Source of the DNA: Anaerolineae bacterium
GTDB taxonomy: Bacteria; Chloroflexota; Anaerolineae; 4572-78; NAK82
NCBI GenBank assembly: GCA_030597485.1
Contig: JAUVRU010000027.1
Location: 1-11,998, forward strand
Direction of reading: 5' to 3'
DNA: 11,998 nt
This document shows positions 6,879-11,998 of this stretch, in pieces (position 1 is the stretch's first letter; each line of letters opens with the position of its first letter). The position numbers were made by a program, and so were the translations under genes. The notes under the pieces are model-generated. The model was not told the origin of the DNA. It searched no databases and saw only the letters and a list, made by a program, of their open reading frames with translations.

Positions 6879-8240
6879 ATGGGTACCCTGCTCTTGAAGA
6901 ACGCCAGCATGCTGGTGACGATGGACGACGAGCGACGCACGATCGCTGACGGAGCCATCTTCGCTGGGGACAACGTCATCGAAATGGTGGGCGCAACTCC
7001 GGACCTGCCAGCAGAGGCAGACAGGGTGATTGACGCCACCGGCATGGTCGTGCTGCCCGGCCTGATCAACACCCACCACCATCTGTATCAGACGCTGACC
7101 CGCGCCCTGCCGGCTGTCGAGAACGCCAATCTGTTCGATTGGCTCACCTACCTCTACCCCATCTGGGCTGAGTTGACAGCAGAGGCCGTCTACCACAGTG
7201 CTCTGGTGGGATTGGCCGAGCTGCTCCTGTCCGGCTGCACCACGGTCAGCGATCACCTGTACCTGGTGCCCCACGACTCGCGACATGACGATGAAATCCG
7301 GGCTGCCCGCGAGCTGGGCGTGCGCTTCCATCCATGCCGTGGCAGCATGTCATTGGGACAGTCCCTGGGTGGCCTGCCCCCGGACAGCGTGGTGGAAACA
7401 GAAGACGCCATCCTCGCCAATTGCGAGAGGCTCCTTTCCGCTTTCCACGACCCCCAGCCCTACTCTATGCTTCGTCTGGTGGTGGCACCCTGCTCCCCCT
7501 TCTCAGTGACCGGCGACTCTATGAAGCGGTCGGCCGCCTGGGCTCGCCAGCATGGGCTGGCGATGCACACCCACGTGGCCGAGACGCTGGACGAAGAGGA
7601 GTTCTGCCTCCAGAAGTTCGGCTGCCGGCCGGTCGAGTATATGCGTCGGCTTGACTGGATGGGGTCTGATGTGTGGTACGCGCACGCTGTCCACCTGAAT
7701 CAGGAAGAGATTGAGCTGATGGCCGAGACAGGCACCGGCGTCGCCCACTGTCCCAGCTCCAACATGCGCCTGGGCTCGGGCATTGCGCCCATCCGCGAAA
7801 TGCTGGACGCCGGTGTGAAGGTGAGTCTCGGCGTCGACGGTAGCGCTTCCAACGATTCGTCCCATATGCTGGCCGAGGCACGGCAGGCACTGCTCTTGCA
7901 ACGAGTCACCAAGGGAGCGGCTGCCCTGACCGTGGAGGAGACACTGGAGATGGCCACGCTGGGCGGAGCCAGGGTGCTGGGCCGCGACGATTTGGGTTCG
8001 CTTCAGCCCGGCAAGGCCGCTGATTTCGTTGGCGTCACCCTGGACCGGTTGGAATTCGCCGGCGCAGCCTGCCACAACCCGGTGGCCACGCTGCTGATGT
8101 GCACGCCGCCCACCGTGGACCTGTCCGTGATCAACGGTCGCATCGTGGTGGAGGGCGGCCAGATCCCGAAACTCGATATGAAACGGATCGTCGCCCGCCA
8201 AAACGAAATCGCCCTCGACATGGTCAGAAGAGCGAAATAG
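6879..8240 (+). CDS. 8-oxoguanine deaminase-type amidohydrolase (453 aa)
   Basis: Subtype III amidohydrolase (TRZ/ATZ/guanine deaminase group), closest in character to 8-oxoguanine deaminase, which hydrolyses 8-oxoguanine to urate and ammonia. Seen: PGLINTHHHLYQTLTRALP with the metal-binding HxH (His66, His68); NLFDWLTYLYPIWAELT; TTVSDHLYLVP; HPCRGSMSLGQSLGGLPPD (from His151), typical of this subgroup; HTHVAET with His232 and catalytic Glu235; WYAHAVHL (His269/His272); AHCPSSNMRLGSG; and GVDGSASND with the metal-ligand Asp320. The composite beta-domain is formed by both ends (NASMLVTMDD, and VINGRIVVEGG at the C-terminus). Length is normal for the family. A related s-triazine aminohydrolase (AtzB type) activity cannot be excluded. 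The start is supported by GGGGAG 10 nt upstream. The gene is read from the promoter at 6651-6679 through the structured leader, and is followed by the LLM oxidoreductase 83 nt downstream. Confidence 0.88.
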   Translation: MGTLLLKNASMLVTMDDERRTIADGAIFAGDNVIEMVGATPDLPAEADRVIDATGMVVLPGLINTHHHLYQTLTRALPAVENANLFDWLTYLYPIWAELTAEAVYHSALVGLAELLLSGCTTVSDHLYLVPHDSRHDDEIRAARELGVRFHPCRGSMSLGQSLGGLPPDSVVETEDAILANCERLLSAFHDPQPYSMLRLVVAPCSPFSVTGDSMKRSAAWARQHGLAMHTHVAETLDEEEFCLQKFGCRPVEYMRRLDWMGSDVWYAHAVHLNQEEIELMAETGTGVAHCPSSNMRLGSGIAPIREMLDAGVKVSLGVDGSASNDSSHMLAEARQALLLQRVTKGAAALTVEETLEMATLGGARVLGRDDLGSLQPGKAADFVGVTLDRLEFAGAACHNPVATLLMCTPPTVDLSVINGRIVVEGGQIPKLDMKRIVARQNEIALDMVRRAK

Positions 8241-8253
8241 GCCGGTTGTGACG

Positions 8254-8301
8254 TGGGATATGGGATGTGCGGCCTGTCATCTGTTATCTGTAGTCTGTCA
8301 T
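8254..8301 (+). repeat. 7-nt tandem repeats between deaminase and oxidoreductase genes
   Basis: Two blocks with a 7-nt period fill most of this 83-nt gap. TGGGATA-TGGGATG runs at 8254-8267, and CTGTCAT-CTGTTAT-CTGTAGT-CTGTCAT at 8274-8301, followed by a partial CTG. They end just before the ribosome site GAGGAGG (8308-8314) of the next gene. This kind of heptamer array is known from intergenic regions of some filamentous bacteria. No hairpin or T-run marks a terminator, so read-through into the next gene is likely. Confidence 0.65.
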
Positions 8302-8323
8302 CTGCAAGAGGAGGTCACTAACT

Positions 8324-9322
8324 ATGTCCATTGACAGAGTCGCCCTGTATCTGCAAGACGCCCATCCCATTCGCGAAGGGATGAAATTGGCTCAATTCGC
8401 CGAGAAGCACGGGTTTGAGGCCGTGTGGCAGGCGGAGAGTCGTCTGGTGCGCGACGCCATCGTGCCCATGTCCGCTTATGCTGCTGTGACCGAGCGCATC
8501 AAGGTCGGCTCCGGCGTTATCAACAACTGGACACGCAACGTCGGATTGCTGGCTGCCACACTGCTGACCCTGGACGACCTGGCTCCCGACCGCATCATCT
8601 GCGGCATCGGGGCCTGGTGGGACCCACTCGCCCAGGATGTTGGCATCCAGCGGCGCAAGCCCCTGCTGGCTATGCGGGAGACGATCGAGGTCATCCGTCG
8701 GCTGCTGGCCATGGAAAACGTCACCTTTCACGGTGAGTTCCACCACGTTGAGGGCATTGAGCTGGATGTGGTGCACGGCCGGCGTGAGCCACGCAACGTG
8801 GCACTGATGATCGGCGCTACCGGCATGAAGATGATGGAACTGGCTGGCGAGATTGCCGATGGCGTGGTTCTCAACTACTGTGTGCCCGTCGAGTACAACG
8901 ATCCTGCGCTTGAGCACCTGCGCATCGGGGCCCAGCGAGGCGGACGCACCCTGGACGATCTGGACCGTCCCCAGCTGGTCGTCTGCTCCGTGCACCACGA
9001 CAAGGCTGCCGCTCTGGACGGCGCCCGAGCCCTGTTGACCCAATACCTGGCCCAGCAGCCACACATCGCCAAGGCCAGCGGTGTCAGTGATGACGTGGTG
9101 AATCAGATTCAGAACATTCTGGGCTGGCCGGCCACCAAGGAGCAGATCAAGGAGGCGATGAGGTTCGTCCCTGATGATCTGGTCCAACGCATCACCGCTA
9201 CCGGCACCCCGGAAGAGGTGAAGGCCAAGGTGGAAGAGTACATCGCCCATGGTTGCACCTGTCCCATCCTCTACCCCTTGGGTGATCCCTACCTGATGAT
9301 CGAGATCTTCTCACAGCAATAG
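8324..9322 (+). CDS. LLM-class (luciferase-like) F420- or flavin-dependent oxidoreductase (332 aa)
   Basis: Single-domain TIM-barrel protein of the bacterial luciferase-like superfamily, most like the F420-dependent (Mer-like) members. Seen: [17 protein letters not shown] (24-39); [25 protein letters not shown] (43-67), a superfamily hallmark; [21 protein letters not shown] (79-99); and [23 protein letters not shown] (162-184), the cofactor-side motif. Length and start are normal. GAGGAGG lies 9 nt before the ATG. The reaction is unknown. It sits between two purine-type amidohydrolases in the same direction, so a role in reducing or opening a heterocyclic ring is a fair guess; RutA, a luciferase-like enzyme, opens the uracil ring. 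Whether it uses F420 or FMN cannot be told by eye. It lacks the structured leader carried by its two neighbours. Confidence 0.85.
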   Translation: MSIDRVALYLQDAHPIREGMKLAQFAEKHGFEAVWQAESRLVRDAIVPMSAYAAVTERIKVGSGVINNWTRNVGLLAATLLTLDDLAPDRIICGIGAWWDPLAQDVGIQRRKPLLAMRETIEVIRRLLAMENVTFHGEFHHVEGIELDVVHGRREPRNVALMIGATGMKMMELAGEIADGVVLNYCVPVEYNDPALEHLRIGAQRGGRTLDDLDRPQLVVCSVHHDKAAALDGARALLTQYLAQQPHIAKASGVSDDVVNQIQNILGWPATKEQIKEAMRFVPDDLVQRITATGTPEEVKAKVEEYIAHGCTCPILYPLGDPYLMIEIFSQQ

Positions 9323-9346
9323 CGGGCAGCGGATACCCGGTCCGTG

Positions 9347-9361
9347 GGCATCGAACATGCC
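9347..9361 (+). other. Small hairpin at the 5' edge of leader copy 2
   Basis: GGCAT (9347-9351) pairs perfectly with ATGCC (9357-9361) around the 5-nt loop CGAAC. It abuts the conserved leader motif in the same place as the hairpin at 6716-6735 does for copy 1. Confidence 0.4.
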
Positions 9362-9458
9362 AGGGATGGTGCCACAGTCTCCCGGAGGCTGCAGCGGGAA
9401 ATACGTCACCTGAATCTGCCAGAATGTCCAGAACCACGTGAGTAGCCTCCGGGAGACT
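9361..9458 (+). promoter_or_regulatory. Structured leader RNA motif, copy 2 (candidate riboswitch)
   Basis: Second copy of the motif, in the 179-nt gap before ssnA. P1 is here a perfect 15-bp helix (9376-9390 with 9444-9458), where copy 1 has a 2x2 internal loop. P2 is GCGGG (9394-9398) with TCTGC (9415-9419); relative to copy 1 an A-U pair has become G.U. P3 is ATGT (9424-9427) with ACGT (9436-9439), where a C-G pair has become U.G. Conserved unpaired bases include GGAAA 5' of and into loop 2, GAA at its 3' end, and the P3 loop pattern C-AG-ACC. CCTCC in the 3' arm of P1 (9446-9450) is complementary to GGAGG of the ribosome site (9489-9493). I see no promoter between 9323 and 9361, so it may be read as part of a longer transcript. 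Similarity continues 15 nt upstream of P1, which argues against a mobile element bounded by the inverted repeat. Confidence 0.7.
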
Positions 9459-9459
9459 T

Positions 9460-9481
9460 GACTAGCGTTCAGTCCATTTTT
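9460..9481 (+). terminator. Weak hairpin plus T-run after leader copy 2
   Basis: GACT (9460-9463) can pair with AGTC (9471-9474) around a 7-nt loop, and five T residues follow at 9477-9481. The helix is too short to terminate well alone. It lies between the P1 helix and the ssnA ribosome site, so it could belong to an expression platform. The same element is not evident after copy 1. Confidence 0.25.
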
Positions 9482-9501
9482 CCCCACAGGAGGAATCCAT
9501 A

Positions 9502-10842
9502 ATGCTGATCACCAACGGTACGGTTTTCACCTTTGGCGACTCGCCGCGGGTAATCCCCGGCGGTGCGGTCCTCTACGAAGACGACACCATTGTGGAGGTG
9601 GGCTCCACAGCCGACCTGGTTGCCAGGTACCCCCAAGCAGAAACGCTTGACGCAACGGACAAGATCGTCATGCCCGGCCTCGCATGCGGACACACCCACT
9701 TCTACGGCGCCTTCGCCCGCGGCATGGCTATCCCGGGGCAGCCACCCGCCAATTTTGTCGAGATCCTTGAGAGATTGTGGTGGAAGATTGATCGGGCCCT
9801 CACGCTTGAGGATAGTTACTACAGCGCATTGGTTTGCCTGGTAGATGCCATCCGACACGGCACCACCACCCTCATCGATCACCACGCCAGCCCCAATGCC
9901 ATTGAGGGGTCATTGGACTCCGTGGCCCAGGCGGTGAAAGAAACCGGCGTGCGCGCCAGCCTGTGTTACGAGGTTACGGACCGCAACGGCGATACCGGAG
10001 CCAAGGCTGGCATCGCCGAGAACGTGCGCTTCATAAGAGAAATGAAGATCGAACCGCACCCCCGGCTGGCCGCCTCGTTCGGCCTGCACGCTAGCTTCAC
10101 CGTGTCCGACCGCACCCTGGCCCACTGTGTGGCCGAGGCCAGGGACCTGGGTGTCGGATTCCACATCCACGTGGCCGAGGACAAGGCCGACCAGCGGGAC
10201 AGCCTGAAGGAATATGGCTTGCGAGTGGTGGAACGGCTGGAGAAGCGGGGCCTGCTGGGACCTAAGACGATCGCCGTTCACTGCGTCCACATTGACGCCT
10301 TCGAGATGGACATCCTGCGCGACACGCGCACCCACGTCACCCACCAGCCGCGCAGCAACATGAACAACGCGGTGGGCGTGGCCGACGTGCCCGGTATGCT
10401 GCGGCGCGGCATCAACGTTGCCCTGGGCAACGACGGCTTCTCCAACAACATGTTCACCGAGATGCACGTTACCTACCTCCTGCACAAGATCAACGCCGGT
10501 GACCCCCGAGTAATGCCCGGCGACACCGTGATGCGCATAGCCTTCGACAACAACACCCAGCTTGCCAATGTCTTCTGGCCACGGCCGGTGGGGGTGCTGG
10601 AGCCAGGTGCCGCTGCTGACATCATTCTGCTCGACTACTATCCCTTCACGCCGATCACTGACGGCAATTACCCCTGGCACATCATCTTCGGCATGGACGG
10701 CAGCCGGGTCACCCACACCATCTGCGACGGACAAATGCTGATGAAAGATCGTCAATTGCTTACCGTCGACGAAGCCGCCGTCGCTGCTACGGCTACGGAA
10801 AGAGCCAAAGATGTCTGGCGGCGGGTGATGGACATGAAGTAG
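9502..10842 (+). CDS. ssnA: SsnA-type amidohydrolase of purine catabolism (446 aa)
   Basis: Close in pattern to the SsnA family of metal-dependent aminohydrolases. In E. coli and many anaerobes ssnA lies with ygfK, xdh and related genes for purine/urate breakdown; the exact substrate is not settled. Seen: IVMPGLACGHTHFYGAFARGM with the metal HxH (His64, His66); LWWKIDRAL and YYSALVCLVDAIRHGTTTLIDHHASP, both characteristic of SsnA; YEVTDRNG; HIHVAED (His223, Glu226); HCVHID (His260/His263); QPRSNMNNAVG; and GNDGFSNNMF with Asp311. The N- and C-terminal parts form the usual small beta-domain. Length is normal. AGGAGG lies 8 nt before the ATG. The gene carries its own copy of the structured leader and is followed 45 nt later by a lipoprotein gene. 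The typical partner genes are not in this window. Confidence 0.88.
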   Translation: MLITNGTVFTFGDSPRVIPGGAVLYEDDTIVEVGSTADLVARYPQAETLDATDKIVMPGLACGHTHFYGAFARGMAIPGQPPANFVEILERLWWKIDRALTLEDSYYSALVCLVDAIRHGTTTLIDHHASPNAIEGSLDSVAQAVKETGVRASLCYEVTDRNGDTGAKAGIAENVRFIREMKIEPHPRLAASFGLHASFTVSDRTLAHCVAEARDLGVGFHIHVAEDKADQRDSLKEYGLRVVERLEKRGLLGPKTIAVHCVHIDAFEMDILRDTRTHVTHQPRSNMNNAVGVADVPGMLRRGINVALGNDGFSNNMFTEMHVTYLLHKINAGDPRVMPGDTVMRIAFDNNTQLANVFWPRPVGVLEPGAAADIILLDYYPFTPITDGNYPWHIIFGMDGSRVTHTICDGQMLMKDRQLLTVDEAAVAATATERAKDVWRRVMDMK

Positions 10843-10877
10843 CGCCACTGCTGGTAGGCAGCGTCGCGAACCACACC

Positions 10878-10882
10878 GGAGG
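10878..10882 (+). promoter_or_regulatory. Ribosome binding site that selects a GTG start
   Basis: GGAGG lies 5 nt before GTG at 10888 but 17 nt before the in-frame ATG at 10900. This spacing favours the GTG as the start of the lipoprotein gene. The only sequence between ssnA and this gene is 45 nt without a clear terminator. Confidence 0.6.
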
Positions 10883-10887
10883 TACCT

Positions 10888-11998
10888 GTGATATCTCCCA
10901 TGAAAAGAGCCCTCTTCCTCACGTTCGCGATTGCTTGTCTCGTCGGCGCGACGATCGCTTGCAGGATAGGTACTCCCACTGCGGCTCCCGGCACCGAGGC
11001 GGCTACCGACACGGCTGTGCTCGCCACCGAGTTGCCTGATACGACCTATGCCGCTGCCAGCCCGCCCGCCGACATTGCCACCCCAACGCCCCTCCCTTCG
11101 GCTACATCTGCGCCGCGGCCGACACTGGTCCCAAGTACGTCCACACCCTCGCCGGAGCCGGCAGCCCCGACGATCGTTCAGGCCTCGCCTCCCGTCCCTG
11201 GCGAGGCGTTGTTCGCCGCCATTGCCGACGAGGCAGCAGTAACGTTGGGGTGGGAAGAAAACGTCGACAGTGGCTCCTTCTCGGACACCCAGGCGTACGC
11301 AGAGGTGATCCACCATCCACCGTCGCCCGGTCCCTGCCCGGACCCGGAGGGCTCCGACATCTACTTTGATAACATATACGTCCAGAATCTCGAGCCGCTC
11401 AGCTCCGGCGCCCAGGGTCAGTCAGTTCTCGAAACAGTGCCATTTCACGGTCTGGACGGTACCCTGGAGGTAATGGACCAGCCGCCTGAGTGGTACACCG
11501 AGATCTTCAGGTGGCAAGTTGGCGACGGCATTTGGTTTCAGGCCGAGAGCTGGAGCTACTGTCCCGCATTGCGGGGTGCCGACGACATAGACGTTATGCC
11601 CCTGGCAGAGGCGTTGTACACCGCTGCTGCCCGCCACGGCCTAGGCGCCCCAGAGGACGATGGTCTCCAGCCGGCGGAGGCTGTCGCCACCTCCGAGGGG
11701 GAAGACCACCTGACTATGGGTTTGCCTTCCACGTTGGCCCCTGCTCAGAACGTGACGCTGGTCGGGCATATTGGCGGAACGGTCGGGACACTGCTCATCG
11801 AAGGCTCGTCCGCCTATGTCGGCATTGGCCCTGAACTAGCAATCCTCAACGTTGCCAATCCCGCCGCGCCGGCACGGATCGGCTACCTGGTGCTCCCCGA
11901 CTTGGTGCGATCTGTCACTGTCGTGGACAGCCACGCGTACGTGGCCGATGATGAAGCCGGCTTGTGGGTGGTGGATATCTCTGATCCTTCCGCGCCCA
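10888..11998 (+). CDS. Lipoprotein with LVIVD beta-propeller repeats, 3' end outside window
   Basis: Open frame of 370 codons that runs off the right edge. The N-terminus has Lys6-Arg7, a hydrophobic stretch (about 8-24) and a lipobox-like T-I-A-Cys25, so it is probably exported and lipid-anchored; Thr at -3 is not ideal. Residues about 28-100 form a Thr/Pro/Ser/Ala-rich stalk, common in Chloroflexota surface proteins. Residues about 105-265 form a globular region I do not recognise, with Cys residues in GPCPDP and SYCPA and the stretch FRWQVGDGIWFQAESW. From about 308, two repeats of LVIVD type appear: AYVGIGPELAILNVANPAAPARI and AYVADDEAGLWVVDISDPSAP. These repeats build beta-propellers. 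The role is unknown, and the link to the purine genes may be only proximity. With the ATG at 10900 the protein would be 4 residues shorter. Confidence 0.75.
   Translation, partial: MISPMKRALFLTFAIACLVGATIACRIGTPTAAPGTEAATDTAVLATELPDTTYAAASPPADIATPTPLPSATSAPRPTLVPSTSTPSPEPAAPTIVQASPPVPGEALFAAIADEAAVTLGWEENVDSGSFSDTQAYAEVIHHPPSPGPCPDPEGSDIYFDNIYVQNLEPLSSGAQGQSVLETVPFHGLDGTLEVMDQPPEWYTEIFRWQVGDGIWFQAESWSYCPALRGADDIDVMPLAEALYTAAARHGLGAPEDDGLQPAEAVATSEGEDHLTMGLPSTLAPAQNVTLVGHIGGTVGTLLIEGSSAYVGIGPELAILNVANPAAPARIGYLVLPDLVRSVTVVDSHAYVADDEAGLWVVDISDPSAP

Noticed and set aside
8274..8301. CTGTCAT repeats as a minimal CRISPR array
   Set aside because: The repeat unit is 7 nt with no spacers, and no cas gene is present.
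8318..9250. Minus-strand open frame of 310 codons
   Set aside because: It is a shadow of the LLM-class oxidoreductase, whose cofactor-region motifs and ribosome site establish the plus-strand gene.
9376..9458. Perfect 15-bp terminal inverted repeats around an 83-nt element, as in a MITE or REP-type repeat
   Set aside because: No target-site duplication is visible, similarity between the copies extends 5' of the inverted repeat, the copies differ by many pairing-preserving changes, and both sit in the same orientation before functionally related genes. A genome-wide copy count could still revive this view.
9376..9481. P1 helix as an intrinsic terminator for the oxidoreductase gene
   Set aside because: The loop is 53 nt with its own structure, and no U-tract directly follows the stem. 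The T5 run begins 18 nt later, after a weak 4-bp hairpin.
9910..11316. Long minus-strand open frame of 468 codons
   Set aside because: It lies opposite ssnA and the lipoprotein start, both of which have clear family motifs and ribosome sites. The antisense protein has a composition typical of reverse-strand frames in GC-rich DNA.

Overview
The window looks like chromosomal DNA of a GC-rich, probably anaerobic bacterium, most likely a Chloroflexota (Anaerolineae-like) lineage. That placement is an inference. It rests on the high GC content, the YfhO and GT39 membrane-protein pair, the lipoprotein with a Thr/Pro/Ser/Ala-rich stalk at the right edge, and the general style of the small hypothetical protein. 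There is no rRNA, tRNA, CRISPR array, transposase or phage gene.

Left half (170-6497, minus strand): four tightly packed genes read leftward from an extended -10 promoter near 6545-6572. In transcription order they are a DUF1786 protein (ASKHA-like fold), a small protein that appears to be two tandem copies of one domain, a GT39/ArnT-type membrane glycosyltransferase, and a YfhO-type membrane protein. Spacing is short: about 29 nt, then TGA directly followed by GTG, then a 4-nt ATGA overlap. This suggests one operon. The two membrane proteins point to lipid-linked sugar or cell-envelope polymer work. The link to the first two genes is unknown.

Right half (6651-10842, plus strand): a strong consensus promoter (TTGACG, 17 nt, TATAAT) starts a purine-related set: an 8-oxoguanine deaminase-type amidohydrolase, an LLM-class (luciferase-like, F420/flavin) oxidoreductase, and an SsnA-type amidohydrolase. 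8-Oxoguanine deaminase makes urate, and SsnA is a marker of anaerobic purine/urate catabolic clusters in other bacteria. The three genes therefore look like a fragment of a purine (or other N-heterocycle) degradation module.

The most notable feature is a motif of about 99 nt present twice, at 6731-6829 and 9361-9458, each time in the sense orientation in the leader of one of the two amidohydrolase genes and absent upstream of the oxidoreductase between them. The copies have diverged, but both fold into the same three-way junction (P1, P2, P3), with base changes that keep pairing (A-U to G.U, C-G to U.G). Conserved bases sit mainly in loops and junctions. The 3' arm of P1 carries CCUCC, complementary to the Shine-Dalgarno sequence downstream. 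This is the layout of a cis-regulatory RNA, probably a riboswitch for a purine or related compound. It does not match the known riboswitch consensus sequences I can recall.

Right edge (10888-11998): the start of a lipoprotein with a low-complexity stalk, a domain I do not recognise, and LVIVD-type beta-propeller repeats. It runs off the window. Intergenic gaps also hold short 7-nt tandem repeats (6581-6600, 8254-8301).
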